Part shown: positions 25,224 through 32,510 of the stretch, in pieces | Layout of the letters: each line of letters starts with the position of its first letter | Numbering within the stretch: the stretch's first letter is position 1 | Origin: Thaumarchaeota archaeon CSP1-1 | GTDB taxonomy: Archaea; Thermoproteota; Nitrososphaeria; Nitrososphaerales; Nitrosopumilaceae | Reading direction: 5' to 3' | NCBI GenBank assembly: GCA_001443365.1 | Contig: LDXL01000008.1 | Span: 185,687 to 249,686 of the forward strand | DNA length: 64,000 nucleotides | The notes under the pieces: model-generated | Seen by the model: the letters and a program-made list of their open reading frames with translations, nothing else | The model's database searches: none | Told to the model about the DNA's origin: nothing | Translations under genes and position numbers: made by a program

Positions 25224-25634
25224 ATGAGTAAGCCTTCCGATTTGGGTTCATTAAAAATTGGTTCCTACATTTTACTCCCAGTATCGGATCAACCCACTGG
25301 AGAACCATGTAGAATTGTTGAATATGATACGAGCAAACCTGGAAAACATGGAGCAGCAAAAGCAAGAATTGTCGGAGTTGGTGTTTTTGATGGTCAGAAA
25401 CGACCTCATGTTGGTCCAGTAAGTATGCAAGTCCATATCCCATTAATTGATAAAAGAACGGGGCAAATAATCTCGATGACTGATGCAGGAATACAAGTAA
25501 TGGATTCAGAAACCTTTGAAACAGTTGACGTAACTCTAGTAGAAGACGAACTCAAAGATAAAATCCAACAAGGACAAGACATAGAATATTGGAATGTTAT
25601 GGGCAGAGTCAAAATCATGAGAATAAAAGGCTGA
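25224..25634 (+). CDS. eif5a: Translation factor aIF5A
   Basis: 136 residues, the archaeal length. The hypusination loop is DTSKPGKHGAAK with the modified lysine at about residue 41; an SH3-like N-terminal domain and an OB-fold C-terminal domain (RVKIMRIKG end) complete it. aIF5A helps peptide-bond formation at proline stretches. Highly conserved, so the call is firm. Single gene. Confidence 0.95.
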   Translation: MSKPSDLGSLKIGSYILLPVSDQPTGEPCRIVEYDTSKPGKHGAAKARIVGVGVFDGQKRPHVGPVSMQVHIPLIDKRTGQIISMTDAGIQVMDSETFETVDVTLVEDELKDKIQQGQDIEYWNVMGRVKIMRIKG

Positions 25635-25723
25635 CTTTTTTATTCCACCATTATAACAGAAATTAATTAATTTTTACTCAAAACAAAACCAAAGACGGTC
25701 AATGTCTTTAAGGATATTCTAGT

Positions 25724-25752
25724 TTCGCTAAATTACTTTAAAATTAGGTGAT
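25724..25752 (+). repeat. Repeat-motif copy
   Basis: TTTCGCTAAATTACTTTAAAATT then AGGTGA, on the plus strand, 80 bases before the gene at 25804. The TTTAAAAT part could serve as the TATA box. Confidence 0.7.
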
Positions 25753-25803
25753 TTACGAAGGAAAAACCAACTGATTTTTGTACTGGTAAGGCAAAATCAA
25801 ACT

Positions 25804-26007
25804 ATGAGTGAAAACTCAATTTGTAAACATTGCAAAAGACCTAAAGATGAACACACAAGAAATGAATCATTAGCATGTGCATTAGAAATTGCCAAAAGTA
25901 TTGAGCCTGATTTAACCGAAGAGGAATTAACTAAATATTTTAATGAAATTAAAAGTGGTGAATTTTCTAGAATGAAAGAAAATCAAAACACATCCAAGGA
26001 GACTTGA
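25804..26007 (+). CDS. Small CxxC protein
   Basis: 67 residues (MSENSICKHCKRPKDEHTRN...). A CKHC pair near the start with the following His probably binds zinc; the rest is a charged amphipathic helix ending KENQNTSKET. It is preceded by a motif copy at 25724. No family recognised. Confidence 0.65.
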   Translation: MSENSICKHCKRPKDEHTRNESLACALEIAKSIEPDLTEEELTKYFNEIKSGEFSRMKENQNTSKET

Positions 26008-26099
26008 AAACATAATCTCCTGTGTTATCTTCTAATTTTTTTACGATTGGTTTTATTAGGGAAAAATAATTTTGATTTAATTCAGAAACTTCTCGGGGA

Positions 26100-26417
26100 T
26101 TAGTGATTTGAATTTGCTGTTATAGATTGCCTTATTTTAGGTACATTCTCATTGAAAAAACTAATTGTAGTTTCAAAATACTCTAAATTAGAGTCAAGTT
26201 TAGCTTCTTTATCATTATCAAGTATATTATTTTTCAGATATTCGGTAGATTTTGCAATAAATGAATTGAATACCATTCCAAATACAAAATCATCTACACT
26301 ATCAATACTCCAATCATCACTTGAGGGATTTATTAGATTAAAATAATTTGGAATTTGGTTTATTACAATATCTAAGATTGTTTCAAGTTCTGTTCTACCT
26401 TCTTCTGTAATTTCCAT
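26100..26417 (-). CDS. Hypothetical acidic helical protein
   Basis: 105 residues, acidic, all-helix in character (MEITEEGRTELETILDIVIN, FVFGMVFNSFIAKSTEYLKN). The first words EITEEGR resemble the end of MarR/PadR-type wing motifs, so it may be a shortened regulator fragment. No cysteines. Confidence 0.55.
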   Translation of the reverse strand: MEITEEGRTELETILDIVINQIPNYFNLINPSSDDWSIDSVDDFVFGMVFNSFIAKSTEYLKNNILDNDKEAKLDSNLEYFETTISFFNENVPKIRQSITANSNH

Positions 26418-26510
26418 ATCTAAATTTCACAATACCTGTCATGTTTATACACTATTCGTCTACTGGTTTTATTCTTTCGAATAACACTAAACACCATTAG
26501 CTTTTATTAT

Positions 26511-26867
26511 TCATTCTATTCTTTTGTAAACTACTTTGAATTCTTCAGCTATGTTATAAGAAATGTTAAGTAAATGCGCAAGTTCGTTCATCGTCTTTTT
26601 ACCTCTTGAAAGTTGTCGTACTATTGTTAATGTCTGTAGGGCAGAATTGAGTGGTAATTCATTTTCACCTGACCAGCATTTGAAGGCCTTATTTACATCC
26701 ATACAAAAATTTAGAACAAAATATTCCATGTCTTTCATTGGCATCTTCTGCGATCCAATGCCAAGAATAGTTTGAGCCAATTCTCTAAACTCATTTCTTC
26801 TATCGATCATCAGCATTTGTAGTGCCTTGTCTGTTCTTTGTTCTATAAATCCCCCATGCCTCAGCAT
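26511..26867 (-). CDS. Hypothetical helical protein
   Basis: 118 residues: QRTDKALQMLMIDRRNEFRE, ILGIGSQKMPMKDMEYFVLN, and an HTH-like C-terminal run (KTMNELAHLLNISYNIAEEF). The last part has the look of a winged or simple HTH, so it may be a DNA-binding protein. It lies leftward, opposed to the small zinc gene at 27018. Confidence 0.5.
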   Translation of the reverse strand: MLRHGGFIEQRTDKALQMLMIDRRNEFRELAQTILGIGSQKMPMKDMEYFVLNFCMDVNKAFKCWSGENELPLNSALQTLTIVRQLSRGKKTMNELAHLLNISYNIAEEFKVVYKRIE

Positions 26868-26930
26868 GCCATATTCTATACGTCAACATTCCATTTAAAA
26901 ATTTGTAATATACATGGAGGGTTTATTCTA

Positions 26931-26958
26931 ATTTCGCCAAATTACTTTACAATTTGAG
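26931..26958 (+). repeat. Repeat-motif copy
   Basis: ATTTCGCCAAATTACTTTAC followed by AATTTGAG, 87 bases before the zinc gene at 27018. Confidence 0.65.
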
Positions 26959-27017
26959 CCTAAATCGTTCATACGGTACACCCAAACTAGTATTACTTTG
27001 AAAGACGTAACTAACAT

Positions 27018-27143
27018 ATGGGTTTGCACAAGTGCAAACGATGTGGTAAGGAATTTGCTAGTTTCACAGATGAGATTTACTGCTCTTTTGAATGTACATA
27101 CGAAAAATTTGGAAAACGTAAATCTAGTTTCAGAATCAAGTAA
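27018..27143 (+). CDS. Small zinc-ribbon protein
   Basis: 41 residues: MGLHKCKRCGKEFASFTDEI, then YCSFECTYEKFGKRKSSFRI. Two pairs, CKRC and CSFEC, make a single zinc ribbon or MYM-like knuckle; the tail is very basic. It is preceded by a motif copy at 26931. Too short for normal ORF detection. Confidence 0.7.
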   Translation: MGLHKCKRCGKEFASFTDEIYCSFECTYEKFGKRKSSFRIK

Positions 27144-27178
27144 AACCAAATTCCAAATTTACTAAATCATTTTGGGAA

Positions 27179-27418
27179 TTATCTTTGTTCTTCTATTCCC
27201 AACAAAGTTAAAGTGGATTTTATATGATTCATTTTACGAATATTCCAAGTAATAATTTCTCTTAATTTATGCGTATTTTGAGACTCAACTTTTACAATAA
27301 TATCATAAATGCCTAAGGTTCCTAGAACTTCTTTCACTCCTTCAAATGTTTTTAGCTCGTCAATGATAGCTTTCTCAGTTCCCAGGTCACAACTGATTAA
27401 AACATATGCAATTGCCAC
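27179..27418 (-). CDS. Stand-alone Lrp/AsnC ligand-binding (RAM) domain protein
   Basis: 79 residues, RAM domain only: IAYVLISCDLGTEKAIIDEL, VKEVLGTLGIYDIIVKVES, NIRKMNHIKSTLTL. The nearest relative in the window is at 29770 (LINCDLGSE, GTFGAYDIIAKV). No DNA-binding domain. Probably an effector-sensing partner of a full Lrp protein. Confidence 0.87.
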   Translation of the reverse strand: MAIAYVLISCDLGTEKAIIDELKTFEGVKEVLGTLGIYDIIVKVESQNTHKLREIITWNIRKMNHIKSTLTLLGIEEQR

Positions 27419-27505
27419 ATAATGCTTTACGTCAAACTAGAAATTAAGTTTCATGTAAATATTCAAATCAATTACTTCAATTTCTCTAAATATGTTATTT
27501 TTTAT

Positions 27506-27628
27506 TCAAGAAATCTTTTTCCAACAATGAATACATTTTTGACCATTGCAGACATTTCCGTCTAATGTTTCATAAACGGTTGGTTTGTTGCATCTTCGAC
27601 ATATTACTGTCTTATAGGCATGAAACAT
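27506..27628 (-). CDS. Small zinc-finger-like protein
   Basis: 40 residues: MFHAYKTVICRRCNKPTVYE, then TLDGNVCNGQKCIHCWKKIS. Three cysteine pairs (CRRC, C...C, CIHC) indicate zinc binding. Beginning and length resemble the gene at 22865 (AYRTV-type N-terminus, ECTRC), so it may be a relative. Not coupled to a neighbour. Confidence 0.6.
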   Translation of the reverse strand: MFHAYKTVICRRCNKPTVYETLDGNVCNGQKCIHCWKKIS

Positions 27629-27690
27629 ATAGTTTCGATTATACTTAGTGAAAATAACTAATACAGGTATGTTTGTTCATGCTAAACGAA

Positions 27691-27710
27691 TCCAATTTGC
27701 TAAATGACTT
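27691..27710 (+). repeat. Repeat-motif copy (weaker)
   Basis: TCCAATTTGCTAAATGACTT, on the plus strand and about 70 bases upstream of RNA-like element A. It lacks the CG of the core. Confidence 0.5.
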
Positions 27711-27764
27711 TGTCATCAACGATGTGGAAATTGCTGGTATGCCTTTTCTTAATCTCTAAAAAAG

Positions 27765-27860
27765 TGGAAGCTAACGTCATGGGTGGACGAGATCTTTACT
27801 TTATAGCACCATCATCTCATCTAGAAACCTTTAGGCGAGGTTGTCAGATGTTAGCTTCCA
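27765..27860 (+). ncRNA. RNA-like element A, closed by an 11-bp stem
   Basis: Ends TGGAAGCTAAC (27765-27775) and GTTAGCTTCCA (27850-27860) are perfect reverse complements. Inside is a 5-bp/7-base-loop hairpin (AACCT, TTAGGCG, AGGTT at 27826-27842) and pairable GGTG/CACC and GAGAT/ATCTC segments in interleaved order, which could form a pseudoknot. No sensible reading frame covers it. Strand is set by the motif copy upstream, but a mobile-like inverted repeat is an alternative. Confidence 0.5.
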
Positions 27861-27984
27861 GAATCTATTACGTGATAATCGTATTTACATAGATCTTTTG
27901 GTAATAATTGCCAAAAAACAATAGATTTAGGATTTTTCTAGCCAAAAACATACTCATTATTGGTAACCATATCGTAATACTACC

Positions 27985-28095
27985 ATGGCAGAAGCATCAA
28001 TGGCAGTGTATGGTGCAGCAGTAGGGGTTGCAATTGCATTAGCAGTAGTGACTTTTTCTCTACGCGGTAAAGGCCATCATGAACCAGTAGAGTAA
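27985..28095 (+). CDS. Single-helix membrane micro-protein
   Basis: 36 residues: MAEASMAVYG then one membrane helix (AAVGVAIALAVVTFSL) and a short charged tail ending GHHEPVE. Size and layout resemble small subunits of membrane complexes such as respiratory oxidases; the partner is unknown. ATG start, G/A-rich leader before it. Confidence 0.5.
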   Translation: MAEASMAVYGAAVGVAIALAVVTFSLRGKGHHEPVE

Positions 28096-28207
28096 TAGAA
28101 TGGAGATGAAACATCAGAAATATGACATGTCTTAAAGTAATTTGAAAAAATTGTATAGGTTAGGAGTTGGAATTTTTATTTTTATATGATAAAGTACTAT
28201 AGTATTC

Positions 28208-28291
28208 ATGTCCAAAGAAGAGGACCGAGAAAAAATTAGGAAAAAAATATTAGATAACGAAAAGAAAAGCGAATCATTTCCCGCAACGTGA
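28208..28291 (+). CDS. Charged micro-protein with a conserved promoter cassette
   Basis: 27 residues (MSKEEDREKIRKKILDNEKK...), all charged. A TATA-like TTTATATGAT is about 24 bases before the ATG, and the bases GTACTATAGTATT before the start are identical to those before the CTG start of the phasin-like gene at 36128. The shared cassette supports transcription from here; the peptide itself may be only a leader for the next gene, which starts 6 bases later. Confidence 0.4.
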   Translation: MSKEEDREKIRKKILDNEKKSESFPAT

Positions 28292-28297
28292 TCATTA

Positions 28298-28408
28298 ATG
28301 AATGATTATACCTGTACATGCTCCTGCGGATGCCAAAACCCAGCAGATGACTTTGTATGTCATAACTGCAAGATTGGAATGTGTAAAGTGGGAATGAAAA
28401 GACAGTAA
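28298..28408 (+). CDS. 36-residue cysteine-rich micro-protein, paralog of 23142
   Basis: MNDYTCTCSCGCQNPADDFV then CHNCKIGMCKVGMKRQ. Seven cysteines with the same spacing as the copy at 23142; the N-terminal 12 residues are the same in both. Conservation of protein over many bases, with changes mostly at exposed positions, supports selection on the protein. It shares a transcript with the 28208 peptide. Likely metal-binding. Confidence 0.75.
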   Translation: MNDYTCTCSCGCQNPADDFVCHNCKIGMCKVGMKRQ

Positions 28409-28449
28409 AGGCTAATCTCAGGTTTAATACTTATTTTGTCTATAGTATA

Positions 28450-28558
28450 TTTAGAAGCTAGCACAAAATTATTAAACCGAATACAAAGTTCGGAGGATTA
28501 CCCTGTATATCCTTTCGAGTATGACAAGTTAGCGTAATCCGTAGTGTTAGCTTCTAAA
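28450..28558 (+). ncRNA. RNA-like element B, closed by a 15-bp stem
   Basis: The ends TTTAGAAGCTAGCAC (28450-28464) and GTGTTAGCTTCTAAA (28544-28558) pair over 15 positions with one G-U. Inside are hairpins CCGAA-7 bases-TTCGG (28477-28493) and GGATTAC/GTAATCC (28495-28501 with 28534-28540), giving a three-way-junction layout. The GAAGCTA(A/G)C closing sequence is shared with elements A and C. G-U use suggests pairing at RNA level. Confidence 0.6.
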
Positions 28559-28590
28559 TCATATACGATAGTTTTAGTTAGAAGAAAGTA

Positions 28591-28610
28591 ATTTCGCTAA
28601 ATCATTTGAG
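28591..28610 (+). repeat. Repeat-motif copy
   Basis: ATTTCGCTAAATCATTTGAG, 47 bases before the Cys-rich frame at 28638 and just after element B. Confidence 0.65.
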
Positions 28611-28637
28611 ATCTAAATTTAACTATCATAAGCAGCA

Positions 28638-28778
28638 ATACAATGTACGGCACAAATCCGATGCACTGAATGTGATTGTACCCCTGAGGATTGTAAGAAA
28701 AGCGTATCTCCAAGAGATTGTCAAAATTGTGGTTTAGATTATTGCTGTTGTTGGTCTCTTGTTCATAAGAAAAAATAG
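28638..28778 (+). CDS. Cysteine-rich protein with possible ATA start
   Basis: 46 residues with eleven Cys: a CTECDC group, EDCKKS, RDCQNCG and a CCC triplet before the basic tail VHKKK. The frame opens just after a TAA and has no ATG, GTG or TTG before the Cys-rich part; the first candidate is ATA at 28638-28640, about 22-25 bases after an AT-rich TATA-like CTAAATTTAAC. A longer minus-strand frame over these bases is less convincing because its cysteines are few. An interrupted gene is an alternative. Confidence 0.45.
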   Translation: MQCTAQIRCTECDCTPEDCKKSVSPRDCQNCGLDYCCCWSLVHKKK

Positions 28779-28835
28779 TTTCAATTTCTGTACCCATTTT
28801 ACAACTTCGACAGGTAATTTTGCGTCTAACCATAA

Positions 28836-29090
28836 TTAGGCAGGCAATGATAATTTGCACATATTTTCATAATGAACCCTCAAAAACTCTCTAATGTTCT
28901 TATCATCTATTTTATCTAAGGGAGCACCGTTAACTACGATACTAAGATATTTTAAATTAGAATCAATGGTGGCTAAACTTTTTGACACAGAATCATTGTC
29001 ACCATTTTGTAAAGCTTGGGCAACTTTTGTTTCTTCTGCTTGTATCTCTTTTTTGAGATGTTCAATTTCATCGTGTAATTGTATATTCAT
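28836..29090 (-). CDS. Small coiled-coil protein
   Basis: 84 residues starting MNIQLHDEIEHLKKEIQAEE, a heptad-like coiled coil for the first 45 residues, then a short globular end (VNGAPLDKIDDKNIREFL). No family. Leftward, with a T-rich spacer before it. Confidence 0.6.
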   Translation of the reverse strand: MNIQLHDEIEHLKKEIQAEETKVAQALQNGDNDSVSKSLATIDSNLKYLSIVVNGAPLDKIDDKNIREFLRVHYENMCKLSLPA

Positions 29091-29237
29091 GTTATCTCAA
29101 GTGCAATTGTCAAAAATATCTTTGAGCTTTGATTTCCTTTAGATTTGTTTATTTTTAGCAATTAAATTAAACAAATTTTCAATTGTTTTCTTATTCACAT
29201 GTGAAATAATGAATAATAAACTGGAACATATGACTGG

Positions 29238-29762
29238 CTATCTATTAGGTATCACATTCAAAGTTGTAGTAGTTTTTACATTTTCCATTCTTCTAATTTT
29301 TTTGGTAACAATATCGGAAATGTCATTATACGTAGGAGCTGCTACTTTACACATTAGATCATAAGAACCAATTACAATATCTCCTTCAATTACCTCGGGG
29401 ATATTGCTAAGATCACGTAACACTTGATCTTCTTTTGCCCTCTTACAGTGTATGGCAATATACGCCTGAGATGCATGTCTGTCTAAAACCTCTTTCTCAT
29501 CAGATCTCAGGTTTTTTCCAAAAAAATCATTTTTATTATCTGCCATAAGCGTTATGGTCGCCCGAATTTTTGGAACCTTTCTGATTCTTTGTGTTATGGA
29601 TTTTTTTAGTTCGTCTTCGCTATCGGATTCCATCTTTGCTATAACATCATAAGCGCCAAAGCATCCATGAACTTCTTTAACTGTAGCAATTGATTTTAAG
29701 TTTGAGATAACATAGTCATCTGAACCAGAATTACAAGAAATGAGCACATACGCTTTATTCAA
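29238..29762 (-). CDS. Two tandem Lrp/AsnC ligand-binding (RAM) domains
   Basis: 174 residues. The first RAM unit (AYVLISCNSGSDDYVISNLK, VHGCFGAYDVIAKMES, RIRKVPKIRATITL) and the second (AYIAIHCKRAKEDQVLRDLS, GDIVIGSYDLMCKV, KIRRMENVKTTTTL) are separated by a short basic linker. An internal duplication of this kind makes a covalent pseudo-dimer. It lies 7 bases after the RAM gene at 29770, so the two are probably co-translated and may assemble together. Confidence 0.88.
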   Translation of the reverse strand: MNKAYVLISCNSGSDDYVISNLKSIATVKEVHGCFGAYDVIAKMESDSEDELKKSITQRIRKVPKIRATITLMADNKNDFFGKNLRSDEKEVLDRHASQAYIAIHCKRAKEDQVLRDLSNIPEVIEGDIVIGSYDLMCKVAAPTYNDISDIVTKKIRRMENVKTTTTLNVIPNR

Positions 29763-29769
29763 AGCTCCA

Positions 29770-30018
29770 TCATCTTGTGAATTCTTGTCCGCCTATTCCC
29801 ATTAGAGTAAGAGTTGATCTAATTCTATCTATTTTTCGTATCTTCCACGTAATTGTTTCTCTTAAGGTATCTATCTTGCTGTTATCAACTTTAGCAATAA
29901 TGTCGTAGGCACCAAAAGTGCCATGGATTTCTTTAACATCTTCTACATTTTTGAGTGCATCGATTACATCCTCTTCAGAACCAAGATCACAGTTTATCAA
30001 AACGTATGCAGTGACCAA
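29770..30018 (-). CDS. Stand-alone Lrp/AsnC ligand-binding (RAM) domain protein
   Basis: 82 residues, RAM only (TAYVLINCDLGSEEDVIDAL, GTFGAYDIIAKVDN, KIRKIDRIRSTLTLMG). It ends 7 bases before the tandem-RAM gene and follows the Cys-rich gene at 30024 by 5 bases, with a further upstream gene at 30210, giving a leftward operon of four. Confidence 0.88.
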   Translation of the reverse strand: MVTAYVLINCDLGSEEDVIDALKNVEDVKEIHGTFGAYDIIAKVDNSKIDTLRETITWKIRKIDRIRSTLTLMGIGGQEFTR

Positions 30019-30023
30019 CTTGT

Positions 30024-30191
30024 TTAACCTCCAGTAGCTGCATCAAAGAGGGCACACTCACACTTGTCTCTTTGACCACAATATGGGCACTTGCAGTGAC
30101 AATGAGTGAGAGGATTGTGGCATCGATTACAATCTGTATAATTATCAGTATCACCAAGATTTTCAATAGCTACCGACATTGATTCAGACAT
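30024..30191 (-). CDS. Cysteine/histidine-rich small protein
   Basis: 55 residues: MSESMSVAIENLGDTDNYTD, then CNRCHNPLTHCHCKCPYCGQ and RDKCECALFDAATGG. Eight cysteines and four or so His between residues 21 and 46 form two probable zinc sites. It sits in the middle of an operon with RAM-domain genes, 5 bases upstream of one and 18 bases downstream of the gene at 30210. This is not visible to a 60-residue ORF cut-off. Confidence 0.72.
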   Translation of the reverse strand: MSESMSVAIENLGDTDNYTDCNRCHNPLTHCHCKCPYCGQRDKCECALFDAATGG

Positions 30192-30209
30192 TTCTAATCC
30201 TCCAACTAA

Positions 30210-30452
30210 TTACCTATATTCTCCATCTCTTTTTCTTGCAGATTCTCCCATAAGGGTAGATTGTAATTTAAGTCGCATTAGTTTTGCAAAAAGTTTTTTG
30301 TCGTCACTATTCTTATTGGCAATATCATTAATTCGCTCATTAAGAACTTCAAGCTCCCAAAACGTCATGGTGTATAACTCCTCTTCTGCTGTAGGATTTT
30401 CTGACAGTCTTAGTATAGCTTCATAGCTGGGGTTATTGAATACTAGTGCCAT
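30210..30452 (-). CDS. Hypothetical helical protein
   Basis: 80 residues, fully helical and charged (YEAILRLSENPTAEEELYTM, FWELEVLNERINDIANKNSD), ending SARKRDGEYR. First gene of the leftward run 30452-29238. No family recognised. Confidence 0.6.
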   Translation of the reverse strand: MALVFNNPSYEAILRLSENPTAEEELYTMTFWELEVLNERINDIANKNSDDKKLFAKLMRLKLQSTLMGESARKRDGEYR

Positions 30453-30619
30453 AGTTTACATACGTATTTATCATATATTAAGGCAATTCCTTTTATTCTA
30501 AAAATTCTTTTATAAATAGAGTATAATATCTAACGAATGTTTACTTTCTACATAATTCATTATATATATGATAATAAGCTATTTGATGTGCTCGACAAAG
30601 ACTAAGAGAAACAGAAAAG

Positions 30620-30829
30620 ATGGTGGCCTATCCAAGAGTTTCAAATAACAAAAACTTACCCTATCTCTTGGAAGAAATGGCACAATGGTGTCTTTTTAAA
30701 AGTCGATCGCTTGAGACACAGCCGCACATTATTTTTTCCTTTTTTATTTTCATGATTCTTTCTGTCGAACAAATGAATTTGGATGACAATATGCACAACA
30801 AAACAAAAAAGGTGATGTTAGGATGGTAA
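30620..30829 (+). CDS. Doubtful ORF in the TFB leader
   Basis: 69 residues (MVAYPRVSNNKNLPYLLEEM...), with a hydrophobic middle and no recognisable family. It overlaps the TFB start by 7 bases. A TATA box TTTATAAATA near 30508-30517 would place the transcript start near 30540, about 280 bases upstream of TFB, so this frame may be a leader ORF or just the 5' region. Confidence 0.3.
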   Translation: MVAYPRVSNNKNLPYLLEEMAQWCLFKSRSLETQPHIIFSFFIFMILSVEQMNLDDNMHNKTKKVMLGW

Positions 30830-31728
30830 TGGTACTACAAAGGTTCCTAATATGTGCTCATCAAAGTCAGATCACCGATTCAGAAAAAGGTGAAATTTTC
30901 TGTGGCAATTGTGGAGAAATTTTGCAAGATAAAACAATTGATGCAAATAGTGAAACCCAGATTTTCAACTTGAATGATTTCTTTCAAACTTCCAGAACTG
31001 GCAGTCCAATAACACTTTCACAACATGATGGGGGATTAAATACAGTCATTAATTCAAAAAATATAGATTCGACTGGAAGAAAACTGTCAATTAAAACAGC
31101 ACATGAATTTAATCGACTAAGGACTTGGGATAATCGCAGCAAAAATCGATCATTAGAACAAACTTTTGCAAAGGCTTTTACAATGCTTGACGCAGCAAAG
31201 GAAAAACTTGGCTTGCCAAATGCAATTTCAGAGCAGGCAGCTTATATTTTTAGAAAGGCAGTGAATGCTAAGATATCTCGTGGACGTGTAACTGGTGAAC
31301 TAATAGCTGCAGCCATATACGCAGCTTGTAGGCAGACAAATACTCCACGAACGCTTCACGAGGTTAGCAGAGCCCTTAACATACACAAAAAAAGGATTGC
31401 AACTAGCTACAGAATCTTATTGAAAACTCTAGACATAAAAACAGAACCACAAAAACCATCTGATTATTTACCAAAAATATGTAGTATTCTGGAATTAAGT
31501 GAAAAGACCAAGAGATATGCATATGAAATTCTTCAATATCTTGAGAAATGCGAATTAATGGAAGGCTCTAAACCTACAGTTGTCTGCGCAGCAGCACTGT
31601 ACCTTTCATGTGTAAAAAATGGAGAAGAACGATCCCAGGGAGAGATCTCTGAAACTGCAGGCATTAGTAGTGTGGCTCTCAGAAACGTACGCCATTTTCT
31701 AGGTAGGAAATTAAATGGCTCTGATTGA
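30823..31728 (+). CDS. tfb: Transcription initiation factor TFB
   Basis: 301 residues. N-terminal zinc ribbon with C11, H14 and C27xxC30 (CAHQSQ...CGNCGEIL), a linker, then two cyclin repeats (about 105-195 and 205-295) with RGRVTGELIAAAIYAACRQT and SKPTVVCAAALYLSCVKNG. TFB recruits RNA polymerase to TBP-bound promoters. Nitrososphaerota usually have several TFBs; this copy has a His in place of a zinc cysteine and lies among accessory genes. Second start at 30829 is possible. Confidence 0.93.
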   Translation: MVMVLQRFLICAHQSQITDSEKGEIFCGNCGEILQDKTIDANSETQIFNLNDFFQTSRTGSPITLSQHDGGLNTVINSKNIDSTGRKLSIKTAHEFNRLRTWDNRSKNRSLEQTFAKAFTMLDAAKEKLGLPNAISEQAAYIFRKAVNAKISRGRVTGELIAAAIYAACRQTNTPRTLHEVSRALNIHKKRIATSYRILLKTLDIKTEPQKPSDYLPKICSILELSEKTKRYAYEILQYLEKCELMEGSKPTVVCAAALYLSCVKNGEERSQGEISETAGISSVALRNVRHFLGRKLNGSD

Positions 31729-31840
31729 AAAAATTGTATGCTGGAACTGTAGTGCTGAAATCATTCAATACTATAGTAAAAAGTATAAAGGTAAAAGGGG
31801 TCGTTGCCCTGTTTGCAGCGTTGATTTTCCATTAGAATGA
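31715..31840 (+). CDS. Small zinc-ribbon protein overlapping TFB
   Basis: 41 residues: MALIEKIVCWNCSAEIIQYY, then KKYKGKRGRCPVCSVDFPLE. CWNC and CPVC make a single zinc ribbon. It begins 14 bases before the TFB stop codon in another frame, so it is translationally linked to TFB. The pairing with TFB may be functional (inference). Confidence 0.7.
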   Translation: MALIEKIVCWNCSAEIIQYYSKKYKGKRGRCPVCSVDFPLE

Positions 31841-31950
31841 TATTTCTGGGAACAGGAGTAATTAACGAAAATATCCAAAATCTTGTATAAACTAAACAAT
31901 CATTTAGAATTTCATGAAAACTTTAAATTAATTTTTACTTAATAGTTCTC

Positions 31951-32394
31951 ATGAGTATTGATGAGATTGATCTCAAAATTCTAAAAAACCTGTTAGTTGA
32001 TGCAAGACAATCTGCAAGAAAGCTTTCACTAAAACTTGGAATATCAACTGTGACAGTTTTATCTAGAATACAAAAGCTTGAGAAATTAAAAATCATCAAA
32101 GGTTATTCGGCAATATTAGATGATGAGAAATTAGGATATGATTTAACTGCCATAATTGAGATCTCAGCTAAAGAAGGTCAAATGACCCTAGTTGAAAAAG
32201 AAGTTTCAACTTTAGATAACGTTTGTGCAGTATATGATATAACAGGTCAAACCGATACTATTGTAGTTGCAAAATTCAAGAATCGAGAAGAGCTAAGCGA
32301 ATTTGTTAAAGAACTATCCTCAAAACCAAATGTAGCAAATACAAATACGCACATGGTTCTAAATACAGTAAAAGAAGATTTTAGGATCATCTAA
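31951..32394 (+). CDS. Lrp/AsnC family transcriptional regulator
   Basis: 147 residues, complete Lrp: HTH (DEIDLKILKNLLVDARQSAR, SLKLGISTVTVLSRIQKLEK) and RAM (LTAIIEISAKEGQMTLVEKE, VYDITGQTDTIVVAKFKN). Normal length. It could be the DNA-binding partner of the stand-alone RAM proteins at 27179, 29238 and 29770 (inference). Own promoter region upstream. Confidence 0.92.
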   Translation: MSIDEIDLKILKNLLVDARQSARKLSLKLGISTVTVLSRIQKLEKLKIIKGYSAILDDEKLGYDLTAIIEISAKEGQMTLVEKEVSTLDNVCAVYDITGQTDTIVVAKFKNREELSEFVKELSSKPNVANTNTHMVLNTVKEDFRII

Positions 32395-32510
32395 TGGAAT
32401 TCTTTTTCTTTTTTCTGCTGATTTTTATTCAATTCTTGGTCTAAAATTAAACCAAAGATGACAATATGAAGATCTTTTTATTTGATCTTTGTGTTCATAA
32501 AATAGATATT

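Noticed and set aside
27704..27892. 62-residue ORF over element A
   Set aside because: It runs through the inverted repeat and lacks any coding character.
28441..28560. Box C/D or H/ACA sRNA
   Set aside because: No RUGAUGA plus CUGA pair or ACA box in the right places for elements A and B.
28597..28860. 87-residue minus-strand ORF over the Cys-rich frame
   Set aside because: Cysteines are denser and more regular on the plus strand. Not fully excluded: the minus frame has one CRSC group.
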